This document shows positions 10,186 to 20,617 of a stretch of DNA of 64,000 nucleotides, piece by piece. Position 1 is the stretch's first letter. Each line of letters begins with the position of its first letter. The notes beneath the pieces were generated by a model. That model was not told where the DNA came from, did not search any database, and saw nothing but the letters and a program-made list of their open reading frames with translations. Origin of the DNA: Coleophoma eucalyptorum (lineage: Eukaryota; Ascomycota; Leotiomycetes; Helotiales; Dermateaceae); assembly GCA_026120035.1 (NCBI GenBank), contig JALRME010000001.1, positions 62,001-126,000 of the forward strand, written 5' to 3'. Both the position numbers and the translations under genes were made by a program.

Positions 10186-11673
10186 TCATACACAGCTTCC
10201 CTTGAACCCTTTAATCCGACCATCCCGAACTACGCCGATCGAAACACCCTCCTCGCCAGTCATCCATCCAGGCATCTTTTCCGCCTTTATAGCACCGGAT
10301 TCCACCCATTGCCTGATACCGGCAAAGATATGATTTCCATGAAATGATACAGTAACCTCAGGTCGCCACCCGGTATCCTCTTCATCATCCAGGTCCATCG
10401 CTTCATCGGCTAAAGCTTGGTCGATGGTACTGTGTCGGCCTTTGGCTCCCTTCGCTGCTTGATCGGGACTTCGCTGTTCATCCGGTATTGGAGAAGCGGC
10501 TCTGTCGGTGAAAAATGGATCTTGAATCCTGACGTCAAATTGCTCAATACCTTTACCGTCATCGATGAGACCGGAATTGCCGAATCGGCCCTTGGCGAGA
10601 AGCTTTCTTCGCTTCACAACGGCACGATCCTCTTCTGGCTTTCTCTTCGTACAAGATGTGCGAGGTTCGACATCCATCTCAGATCCCTCGGAGTCGTCAT
10701 TATCTGCCGCTAATCTGTGGTTCAGAGGAGTGTCGTTCTTATCCCCATCAGCGTAGACTCCCCATCCGCCACCAGCAGCATTCGTCCTTAGTCCACTTCT
10801 CCGCTCTACTAGCGCCTCTAAATTCTTAGCACTAAGGTTCGTGCTCTCCAAGCCATACCTCTCTCTTGGACGGGAGAAAGCTTTAGGTATACCCTCAAGT
10901 ATAACCTGGCGAATGCTCTTAGAGCCACCGGGAGTTTTTACACCAGTAGAAGTTGTGAGAGAAACGTAGACGTAGGGTGAGTTGTCCGGGAAAGCAACAT
11001 AGAAGTGTTTTGAAGCCTCCAGAGTGGCTTTGCTAGTGGTACTGAAGGCTCGTTCGGTGTTGTAAGGAGATTCCATGATGAACATTCGTAGAATGGTGAG
11101 CGGCAATTTTCCATGTCGGTCAATATTGTAATAAGCCTTTACGTCAGGTGGTGCTTCCTTGCGCAGATTTTGAAGAAAAGTGGCTGGATGTAGTCTCGGT
11201 AATGTCATTGATTTCTGCTCTTTGGGTCGATCTCCCTCTTCGACATCATCAGACGATAATCGTATAATCTTCAGGGCTGTCCATTTCTGCGAGGTGGGGT
11301 GGTCGTATAAATATTGCATGTCGGCGAGAGCCAATTGATACAGTGTGATACCGTGCCGCCAGTCTCCCTCCAGCACTCGATCGACTACTTCTCTTTTTCC
11401 TCCACTCCGCTCCTGCATCGACCGGTACAGTTCACGGAGGTCCTTGAGGTTCGAGCAGGCAGGATAAAGATCTTGCTCATCATCCTCGTCATTCTCGGGG
11501 CGTAGATATGGTGGGCAAATATCTTGGACATCATTATGCAGCCAGTGAAGAACAACAGAAATCAATGACGGCCGTGCCAAGCGCTGCAGAGCTTTGAAGA
11601 CTGAGGGACTTGTAGAAGGGATTTTGTGGTTGGCTGGTAAAGCGCTTGTGGTGGGCACTGAAAGTGAAGGCAT
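10186..11673 (-). CDS. CHL4: Kinetochore protein Chl4/CENP-N (Mis15) homologue
   Basis: A 495-residue single-exon protein. The N-terminal third carries the CHL4/CENP-N pattern: VFKALQRLARPSLISVVLHW, then GDWRHGITLYQLALADMQYL and LPRLHPATFLQNLRKEAPP. In yeast Chl4 (458 aa) pairs with Iml3, and in animals CENP-N pairs with CENP-L, in the constitutive centromere-associated network of the inner kinetochore. The middle is acidic and disordered with a basic patch (KRKPEEDRAVVKRRK), probably a nuclear signal. The C-terminus regains order (EVTVSFHGNHIFAGIRQWVE). The frame runs one codon further to a GTG, and the ATG at 11673 is the likely start. It is divergent from cys-3, with about 1 kb between their starts. 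Confidence 0.85.
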   Translation of the reverse strand: MPSLSVPTTSALPANHKIPSTSPSVFKALQRLARPSLISVVLHWLHNDVQDICPPYLRPENDEDDEQDLYPACSNLKDLRELYRSMQERSGGKREVVDRVLEGDWRHGITLYQLALADMQYLYDHPTSQKWTALKIIRLSSDDVEEGDRPKEQKSMTLPRLHPATFLQNLRKEAPPDVKAYYNIDRHGKLPLTILRMFIMESPYNTERAFSTTSKATLEASKHFYVAFPDNSPYVYVSLTTSTGVKTPGGSKSIRQVILEGIPKAFSRPRERYGLESTNLSAKNLEALVERRSGLRTNAAGGGWGVYADGDKNDTPLNHRLAADNDDSEGSEMDVEPRTSCTKRKPEEDRAVVKRRKLLAKGRFGNSGLIDDGKGIEQFDVRIQDPFFTDRAASPIPDEQRSPDQAAKGAKGRHSTIDQALADEAMDLDDEEDTGWRPEVTVSFHGNHIFAGIRQWVESGAIKAEKMPGWMTGEEGVSIGVVRDGRIKGFKGSCV

Positions 11674-12670
11674 CACGACTGACAGAAATTGGTGACGCCC
11701 GGGATTTGGAACATATCAATGCATCACCGCTGTTGTTGTCAGCAAGTGAAGCCTGTACTGTGCAGTGATGGTGCTACAGCTAGAACTTTGCTGCACGGGG
11801 GAGATGTTTGCGACGCGTCTCCTCGTGAAAGTCGCGACGTAAGATTCGAGATCACATGATCTCTGAGACAGTCTGACAGTCTGACGGTCTGCATAAACTC
11901 TATGCACCTTGCATATCGCTTTACTAATACCGGTTGCATAGAGCATTACATCAGCCTTCTGCCCTCCAAGCCGTAGCGAATCAAACAGCGTTTCGGGATG
12001 TGAAGGAAAGCGTTCTCCGTCGTCGGCGATAAAAGGATTGATGATAAAGCGAGTTTTCAAAGGGCCGTTTCCGCGGCCTAATCTTGCACTGATGTAATCG
12101 TGATATCCGCGATCTCACAGCAAACCAGGTGGAGGGGATTGATCCTTCTTCTCCGTTCCTCATTCGTGACTGTACATCGATATTAACTTTGCACAAGTAA
12201 ATCATAATCGCCCTACAGTGCCGACACTGCCTGTCATTGCTGTTGTTCACAACACTCCATTTCGCCGCAGTGCCTCCACCCCACTCCCCAAGCCATCCCT
12301 CTCTCGAAACGATTTAGTCACTAGTGGGGCTTAACCGTGGACTCGACCACATCGTCCCACCACGCCCCGAATTACTTCCTCTCACCACTCCCTGAATTAC
12401 TTCTCCTCTCCATACTCCATCTTCAACTCCACCGCTAACTACGACCCAGAGCTATTCGACTGCTCTCGAGAATACCACCACATACCTCAATACCCGCGTA
12501 GCTCTTCGAGGGCATCCGCCTTACTCACGACCAGACTCGGCTAGCCCTGCAATATTTGAACAAAGACTCTGCGCCGATTTCCGCAGCCTGTGTCAAAGAG
12601 CCTCGAGCGCGAATATAAGATAGGATCACGGCCTGGACAGCCTTCGAACCGTCGCCAAATTCACTTCACA
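11674..12670. other. Shared promoter region between CHL4 and cys-3
   Basis: About 1 kb between divergent start codons. An 8-bp tandem repeat (gacagtct, three near-exact copies) lies at 11867-11890. The 400 nt before the cys-3 start contain no ATG on the plus strand, fitting a long uORF-free 5' leader. I looked for the palindromic CYS-3 site ATGRYRYCAT and did not find it here. Confidence 0.5.
11867..11890. repeat. Three tandem copies of an 8-bp unit (gacagtct)
   Basis: Two exact copies and one with a single change, in the CHL4/cys-3 intergenic region. Small and probably a slippage product. Confidence 0.7.
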
Positions 12671-14015
12671 ATGTCAGGCTACAATGGTAGACGTGGTCCG
12701 AATGTGTCCGAATACATCGCGAACCTCAATGCCATTCCTTCCGCGCAAGATCTAGCAAGCCAGCAAGACTATGCCAACCTGGATGAGGATCTGGCTATGT
12801 TTACAAACACCCAATTCTTTGACTTCGATTTGGGACAAGATGCCGATTTTGCAGCAGACTTCAACGCAGCACAGAGTGAAGAGGCCGCTCCAGCGGAGGA
12901 GCTGGATGCAGATGTTAAGCCTTTGGACTTTATACAAGGTAAGCAATACCTTTGTTGGCGTCCTTGCACATTTGCACATGCTGTTATAACCGGTATTTCT
13001 CTTGGAGTCTGACGAGATGCCTTTCTATGGCCGTCCATCATTGTGCTGTTGTTTTGCACTTCATCGACGGCCAGAGCGATTGCCGCGATAGGCGGGGGGG
13101 GGGGTTGAATGAGGTGCAAAGTTGCAGAAATCCTCAGATATGATTTACAGGGTCTTTGGAAGCGGAAAGGCTGGCAAGCACGCGGGATGTGGGAAAAGAC
13201 AGACCTGTAATTGGCTACCCGCGTGGACGCCCATGCACGAAGTTGTGCTGCAGGACAGAATCACAGTTGATTGATTGTTGCATCGGACGGCCATCACCTG
13301 CGTTTTCTTCTTCGTATAAATGGTGGTCTGGGTGGGATGGGGAAAGCACGTCAAATTCGCTAGTCTTTGTTGTGAATGGCGACATTGCACGTGCTTCCAA
13401 TCCCGTGTCGAGCCTACATGTCGTTACGCAAGGACAACATGTGTCTATACTATTGCGCAACCTTGTCTATGTCGAAGAAGGAAATAAGCATGCTGACAAA
13501 ACTTATGAGTAGGAGACTTCTCCTTCACCGACTTCAATGCCTTTGCTCAACCGCCATCCTTTGACCTTGATGGCATGCCACAACTCCCAACGATGGAGCC
13601 TGTCGTCGCAGCCTCGTCCGCGAGTTCCGCATCACCGGCAGCATCAGAAGAGCAAACCCCAGCACCAGCCAATGAGCTGAAGCGAAAAGCCAGCACGATC
13701 GAAGAGTCATCTCGTGCTGCAGCAGAGGAAGACAAACGCCGACGAAACACTGCCGCTTCCGCACGCTTCAGAGTCAAGAAGAAGCAACGCGAGGCTGCAC
13801 TCGAGCGATCAGCTAAGGAGATGAGCGACAAGGTTGCTGCACTCGAGGGACGCATCAACCTCCTCGAGACAGAGAACAAGTGGCTCAAGAACCTGATTGT
13901 CGAGAAGAACGAGAACAAGGACGATATTGCCGCCTTGTGGTTGAAATACACCCAAGATCAAGAATTGGAGAGGAGTAGCTCTGAGCGCAAGGATGGCGTT
14001 GGAACTTCGGCCTAA
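12671..14015 (+). CDS. cys-3: bZIP regulator of sulfur metabolism, CYS-3/MetR type
   Basis: A 256-residue protein from exons 12671-12938 and 13513-14015. The basic region, residues about 163-182 (DKRRRNTAASARFRVKKKQR), and a leucine zipper with M193, L200, L207 and L214 match Neurospora CYS-3 (236 aa) and Aspergillus MetR almost residue for residue (AKEMSDKVAALE, LETENKWLKNLI). These factors switch on sulfate and methionine acquisition genes when sulfur is scarce and are themselves under SCF ubiquitin-ligase control. The N-terminus is acidic with aromatic residues (FFDFDLGQDADF), a likely activation region. The 574-nt intron is ten times the local norm. Splicing joins FIQ to GDFSF. No ATG lies in the preceding 400 nt. 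Confidence 0.93.
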
Positions 14016-14837
14016 ATCATATCCATTTCACTTTCAACAATTTTGATCTTTTTCTCACACATATACAAAGATATACTTGTATGATTTTTACTTAACATTT
14101 TGGGTTTGCCTTTTTGAATGCATTGCGGAGAGCATGGGTGGTGGGTGGACAGGTAGCTCAAGAGCTGATTTTTAGCTTCTTCAACGAAGATATATGCTTG
14201 GATGATTACAACATGAATTGATATTTGGGTGGATGGAGGGAGGTTGGGAGGAGGGCAGAGCTATTTGAACTCTTTTCAGATACGCTAAATGACAAAAAAA
14301 TCACTACCATCATAATACCGTCTGCCTGATTAATTTTAGATCGTGAGAAGTGTCCAAATAGTCGCGTCGTACATATTGCTTCTCGAGACCATTCATCAGT
14401 ACATCATATGCCTGGCCCAGCTCCCTAAAGAAGCAGGGGGTATGATAGACCTCGAAAAAGGTGGTTAGGACTCCCCTTTAAGTGGTATGCACACTAGTGG
14501 TAATGATGGTCGTGGTGGTGGTGTATCAATCAATTTGGACTCTGTCCCTGTCATCCATTTCTCACCTATGTGGGTTCTCAAGCACGACACAGACTAGGAC
14601 AATTAAATCTTGGACAAAAGGTAGCACGACAAGAGTAACTTCACTATTTTCGTGCTTCCTCTTCTTCTCTGCCATGCTGGTCAACAACATTATTGTTGTT
14701 ATGCGGCTTATGTCATGTGTCTCATTGCCATTCTTGTCCTCAAAGACACGCAGATAGATTGGGTATCCTATGCTCATACAAAAAGCAGTCAACTTACAAA
14801 GATTCTATATACATAATTCACCGACTCCTGTCTTCTC
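14016..14837. other. Intergenic: 3' flanks of cys-3 and the SDR gene
   Basis: A convergent gene pair. AT-rich stretches and short frames only. I see no gene or repeat. Confidence 0.5.
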
Positions 14838-16012
14838 TTACTCGACCTTGAACCCCTCCAGCTCTCCTTCTGTCCACTGCCATAGCTTGCCCGCCAACTC
14901 GTCGTCCGTCGCCCACCTTGTGCCTTGCCCACCAACGCCAATGGGGGTGTAATACTCCCCATTTACCACCTCGCCCTCCCGCACCGGTGCCGTCGCGGCC
15001 CATAGCTGATTCCGCGCACCGCTCTGCGCGCTCTGGTACACGATCCGCTTCGCTATCTTGTTCCCTAGGCCCAGCAAGCGGTTCTGCTCGAACGTCTCGT
15101 ACAGGTTCGTCGCTACCAGCCCCGGATGCACCGCGACGCAGGTCAGGCTCGGGTAGCGGCGCGCAAACTCGCGCGCGAACAGGATGTTGGCCAGCTTTGA
15201 CTGCCCGTACTTGGTCCACGTGGACATGGCCGCTTGTGAGGATTTCAGCGTTGCGAATTCAATCCCGCTCCAGAACGGCGCGAGGGCGTGCCCGAGACTG
15301 CTGACGGCGATGACCCGGACGTCGTGCCCGTCGGCCGCGGAGGAGAGGAGGGTTGGGAGGAGCAGTTTCGTCAGCAGTGCGTGCCCGACGTGATTCGTGC
15401 CGAACTGGATCTCGTATCCTTCCTCGGTGATGGCCGGTGGGAGGGCCATGACGCCGGCATTCAGCATTAGGATATCGAGCCTCTTCTCCTTGCTGCGGAA
15501 CTCAGCAGCGGCCTTTTGCACCGAGCTCAGCGAGGCGAGGTCGCACAGTATGAGCGAGATGGGCGGGCATGGTATCGGTGGGGTTGAAGAGGAGAGTTGG
15601 GTCTTGATCTGTGAGATGGCAGCGAAGCCTTTGGATTCGTTGCGGGCGCCAAGGTAGATGTGTGCTGGGTTGTGCTGCGCGAGCTGCAAGGCGCTTTCGA
15701 AGCCGAGTCCAATATTACCTACAATTTGTTCGTCAGTATAGATTTTGGGAGCTATCGGTGGATATAATGGCAGTTCCACTAGGTAATTTAAGTATACCAT
15801 TGACAGCTGTATGATTCATAGAGAAGAAAGAAATGGCCCCAATGAGAATAGCCGGCCGAGTGGCCTACATTCTTCTCCATTCGTTGATAGAGCGGTATGG
15901 CAGATGAACAATGGTACATACCCCCAGTGATGAAGATCACTTTCCCGCTGAGATCGGGGATGTCTTTCGTGGGATCGAAGCTTTTCCCGAGATTGAGGAG
16001 TCCGTAAAGCAT
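14838..16012 (-). CDS. Short-chain dehydrogenase/reductase
   Basis: A 323-residue protein from exons 15922-16012 and 14838-15718. The join restores the Rossmann motif GKVIFITGGNIGLG (TGxxxGxG). NAGVMA follows, then the catalytic Ser in IAVSSLGH and the Tyr/Lys pair in YGQSK. Length and order place it among the fungal NAD(P)-dependent SDRs close to the retinol-dehydrogenase/WW-oxidoreductase group, whose substrates are usually unknown. The intron, 203 nt, is long for this locus; its donor is GTATGT and its acceptor TTGTAG. The ATG at 16012 was chosen because the frame extends further only to a TTG. The coding strand is very GC-rich in the middle. Confidence 0.88.
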
Positions 16013-16482
16013 ATTGGGCGTTGACTGCAATGATATAAAGATATTGAGTATTAGAGGACGAAGGAAGCCCTCGTGAGTTATAAAGAATCAAATGGAAGTT
16101 GTCTAAAGGAAGGGAGAGGAAATATTGCGTAACAGTGCGTGACGTTGCGCAGCCTTGCGATGCAGCCTTGCTCAGACTGCTGCTATTTGAGGCATGCTGC
16201 ACGTCCTTAAACTATCACATAATATTGCTGCTGTTTAAGGTATGCTATACGTCCTTAGATCCAGGTTGTCACATCATATTCTCTCAAGTTATTGCAGTAC
16301 ACTATTCTTCATTAAAGGAATATTTATATATGGAACAAAAGCACAGTAGCTAGTGGTATCTGATGTCAAACAAAGCAAGCAAGCAACTCCGTCTTAAGGT
16401 ATCTTATCCATCCATCCTAACAAACGAAATGTATGAAACACCCCAATTAGAACATTGTTAGTTCTGGTCTTCTTTCTGATCA
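16013..16482. other. Intergenic with an imperfect duplication
   Basis: Lies between the start of the SDR gene and the stop of the CSC1-like gene (both minus strand). It holds an imperfect tandem duplication of about 50 bp, listed separately, and short repeats of agccttg just before it. No coding sequence recognised. Confidence 0.5.
16178..16281. repeat. Imperfect tandem duplication, about 50 bp
   Basis: The first unit (16178-16225) begins tgctgctatttgaggcatgc and the second (16226-16281) tgctgctgtttaaggtatgc. The units share their order, including acgtcctta and a final atatt-like end. In the best-aligned first half the differences are nearly all transitions. Confidence 0.7.
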
Positions 16483-19366
16483 TTAATAATCCAATCTCTT
16501 CTCGTAAACTGGAATGTTCTCGATCTTCTGCTCTGTATCCCACACCACTTTGCCCTTCTCATTAAAGCGAGCAAACTCATCAGTGATGGTAACAACAGGG
16601 CTACTGTCCTTGACTTCCTGTTTGCTGATTCCCATCTCGTCGCGTACAATCCAGCAGATAGGAGCGGGAGCTGTAATAACAGGGTTATAGAAGGCACGTT
16701 CCTCTTCCTCCTCAGAATACTGGGGTGGGCTATAAGTAGGAACGAGAGACTGAACACTGTGGAAAGACTTGAACTTTGACGGGTCGAACATGCGGGCAAG
16801 GAAGCCTGACTTCCTGGCTCCGAAAGCTCCTGGCTGCACGATTGGTGCTTCGATAGGAGTGCCACCGGCCTTTGCCACATCGTAGGACTTGTGGTCGGCG
16901 GTCGAGAAGAGAGAAACGGAGTGCTCAAGGGTATCGGGAAGATACAGAGTAAGAGGTTGAAGTGCATGGCGCATGGTTGCGTGGTACAAAGCACTGAAGA
17001 CCAAGAAGATAATCATGAGAACCAATGGACCAGGAGCCGTGTTGATAGCGAAGAGTCCGATAAGGCAGACTTCGGAGATGTAAACACCAACCATGAGTTG
17101 CTGAAGACCACGGGCATAGGCACGTCCCTTGGTATCAACATTGTTGGTCAGGACGTACAAGGAATTGTATCGAGTGGCGACGTAGACGAGACCAAGACCG
17201 ATAGTTGCAAAACCGAGAACAAGTGGAGCAATAGTAGAGTAGGCGATGGCTGAAATTTGTTAGTATTATTTGACAAATAACTGCAGAGTAAACTTACCAA
17301 TAACTCCCAAGTTGGCAAACTTAGGGTACAAAGAACCCCAACCTAGACCAGCGAGAGTAATATAACGCTTGAACATCTTTCTGGGAGTCTTATCCAAGAA
17401 TTTACCGACAACTGTGAGCATAGCCAGTGCACCAATGTTGAGCAGATTTCCAGCAGCGATACCAAGTCCCTGCACGATAATGTATGAGATGTAGAAGTTT
17501 GAGGCTTTAGGCAAGCTCTTGGCCAAGAGGGTTGTAGCACTAGATGGGTCATTGATGATTTCGGAAACCGCGGACGATGCTCCAGAACTAAAGGTGGTAA
17601 CAAGGAAAACTTGAATGACCTGGAAAGCGAAGTACCAGGATTGACACTTCAGTTCAACATTTGGTGTAGTCACTTCGCCTCCAAGCTTTGCCATCAATCG
17701 ACAGATGATTGGTACCAAGGCCATGAGAATGGATAGTGCAATCGATGGAAGAAGTCCAGTAATGAGACCAAGAAGTACAGTCGGGCAATTGTTGATGAAG
17801 CGTAAGAAATGGACCTCTGCGAGTTCAGTTAGCAGGCGCACCAAATGTTCTATGAATCAAATACTTACTCTCGGTCAGGTAGTTGATGTTACTGATGCAG
17901 CCTACAACTGCAACAGGAATGGCCCAGAAGATAATCATCAAAACAATGAAAGTGGTCGCAGCAGCCATTCTGGCCTTCTGAGTAGTCTTTCCCATCTTCA
18001 AGTTATTCCAGATAATCTCATCAGGAGTAACAGAGATGGCTCGAGGATCCATATGAGGGGCCTTGCTTGGGGTCATTCTTCGGAAGGCAGCCTCGGCAGC
18101 AGCCTGGCTGGTGAACTCAACAAAGACAGATGGGAAAGCCTTTCCTTCACCCTTGTGACGCAGAGCTTGTTCCTTCTCGATCTCAGGTGAAAGGGTTCCA
18201 AGTTCGGATCGAGCCCATTCAATAGAGTCAACCTTTTTTCCAATAAGACCAAGCTTGCCAATTCTGTGAGTAGGGCGGTCCTTCTTGTCAAGCCATTTTG
18301 AGGCAACAGATCCAGATTCGACATCAGCGCTGTCATTGGTTGGGGTCTTCTCCTTCACGGTTTCTGTTGGTGCTGCTCCCTTGCCCTTCTTGGCTGCTTT
18401 TGCTGCCTTTTTCTCGGCCTCCAATCGCTTGTCGTTGGCAGTCTTGCAGAGTTTGATTTCGGCTGCCTCCAGCTTGTTGGCTGCCTTGTCTCTGTTCTGG
18501 ACCTTCTCCTCAAGTTCCTCAACATCGGTGGCAACCCATGATCGCTTCATGGAAGCACCAAAAAGCTCACGTAGCTTCTCGGCCTTCAAGTATTCTTCTG
18601 GGACGAAGGTAAACAGGACGGTTCTCGAGGAAATTCTTGCTGCGTTGAAGGGAGCAAGAAGGTATGCGTGTCGGAGGTTGATGAAGTACATAGTCTCTCT
18701 GGAAATAATATACATGACGAAACCTGAATGCATTAGCGATAAATCTGGCCAGCGAAGGAGGTCACCATACTCAAGAAGATCCAAGCCATGAAAGTATGGG
18801 CGTAGTATCGGTTCTTGTTTGCAATGTTACTGAAAGACAAGATATCCAATTGCTTTTGACCAGCTCCGCCAGTGGCATTGACTGGAAACAAAACTGGCCA
18901 GGTGATGCAGCATCCAATGAAGCAGATCACAGTCATCATCTTAAGATAACGCAGGTAGAGATAGCCATCAAGAGATTGATGTTGCAGGACATAAGTATCG
19001 TGGATGTTTCGGAAGGGACTCAACCAGTCCAGCAGACCACTGGGAGCTTCCTGGGTCTTTTCACTGTCATGTTGGTCAGTACCTTTTCCTTGTAATGGTT
19101 CTGGGTATCGGATGCATACTCTTCGCGAAGGGTCTCGATGTAGGTTCGGGGTTGGTAGACACGTCGCATGCTCTTTCGGAAGATCAAGAACAAGATAGTC
19201 ATGACACCAGCCGACACTGCGACAGGAATCAAGGTCGAGACCATGCCAGACAGCGAAGAGCTGGTTTGCGTACTGCTTCCCGGGGCGGTAGACTATGATT
19301 GACCGCGTCAGCATGATCCAGACGAATACTACAGGCCAACAAGAAGGTGCAATGGAGCCATACCAT
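16483..19366 (-). CDS. CSC1/OSCA/TMEM63-type cation channel
   Basis: An 869-residue protein from six exons: the start codon at 19364-19366, then 19120-19292, 18771-19063, 17869-18723, 17298-17816 and 16483-17249 (introns 71, 56, 47, 52 and 48 nt). Each join restores the family sequence, e.g. TLREDEKTQEAPSGLL and WIFLSFVMYIISRETMYF. Three N-terminal membrane segments, a cytosolic domain (YFINLRHAYLLAP, SSRTVLFTFVP, ELEEKVQNRD) with a Lys/Ala-rich insert, the IIWNNLK motif and seven further membrane segments match yeast Csc1/Rsn1/Phm7. Family members are osmotically or mechanically gated calcium-permeable channels. The yeast paralogue it matches best is unclear. The first coding exon holds only the ATG. 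Confidence 0.94.
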
Positions 19367-20597
19367 GATTGCGGTGTTTAGGGTGAAGGTGGTGGAATTG
19401 AGGTTGTACAACCAAGCCCAAGCTGGTCGCGTAGAAAGCGAAGATCGATGACGCCGGTTTGTTGTGTTAAGTACCTCGCCAAGAGCCTTTTGTTGACCTA
19501 GGGCCCAAGAATGTACACAACGGCTCGACTCAACTCAACTCGACTCCACGGGACGCAGGCGTTCGAGGGTCGTCGAGGGGTTGATGATTTAGGACCGGAC
19601 GTCGGGAAGTGAACACTAATTACCTAGAAGCGCACATGGGCAGCAAAGGACGATCTTATGTAGGAGTAGTGTATTCAGAGCTCTCCTCAATTTCCTTGTT
19701 GCTGGGATGTTTGCAGGCCGTGTGTGGCAGATTTGCGGTGCCCATCCTAGACAAGCGTGAACCCCACTGCAACAAGAAAAAAGGTGGACTGGGCTGATAA
19801 AGGGTACAGAGATTGGCGAACCACAGCCGGCTTCTCCCTGAGATCTCCATTACAATCTCCGTGCATTTTCTTCCCTTTTTTCAGTTCGGTGCAAAGGCAG
19901 CTAGATGGCCCTCGATAAAGATGCACCGAAAGACTGGAGTACACATACAGCTTTTCCCTGCTAGCTCAGCCGATACTACAGTTGGGCTGGTGAAGGCCAG
20001 TCCCAGCCTCAACAACACAGCTGGACACGTAGGGCCAACCCCCTACAGCCAACCCTCTCTGTGGCTGGTGTTGCTGCGAACGGGTAGCGTCGCACAATGC
20101 ACACATGTCTCGTGCCCTCGACAACGACAGCTGAGTCCTGGTGCGCTCTGAGGCCGTTGCTCGACCCAAGACTCCTGACGGCAGAGGTCTGGAACCTCGT
20201 CAGCCACAACCTGTACTATTGTAACGCTCTAGCCTGGTCATCCCTAGCCCGCTGAGCAATGCAGAAAAAGCTTGATTCTCTTCTATATTGTACTGTATGC
20301 GCACGCTATTGGAAAGTCACAATCAAATGTGGGGGCTCTGGATCTGAACGATCGTACGGCTTGAAACGCAGCAAAGCCCTCTATCCTATGGCAAGCGTGC
20401 AGCGGACCACAGTATCCTTGAGCAGCTGCCGGTTGGGTTGCGACTGGCGATGTGTTCAACGGCACAGCTATCGGTCAGCCAGCGAGAACTGAGATCGCGA
20501 GAGAGTGACATTCGGCAAGCCACCCGAATGGCACATCAATATATCTGCTGGCGTTTAATCTGTTTGGATGCCTGGTCGCCTGAGCGATGCAGAAAAG

Positions 20598-20617
20598 TCC
20601 ACATTTTTCCACATTTT
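20598..20617. repeat. Two tandem copies of ccacattttt
   Basis: Two exact 10-bp copies. Nearby, the sequence around 20570-20597 (cctggtcgcctgagcgatg) resembles 20231-20265, suggesting an old local duplication. Confidence 0.6.

Noticed and set aside
12590..12670. Extension of cys-3 upstream of the ATG at 12671
   Set aside because: The upstream frame begins only at a GTG, and the extra residues are unlike CYS-3/MetR.
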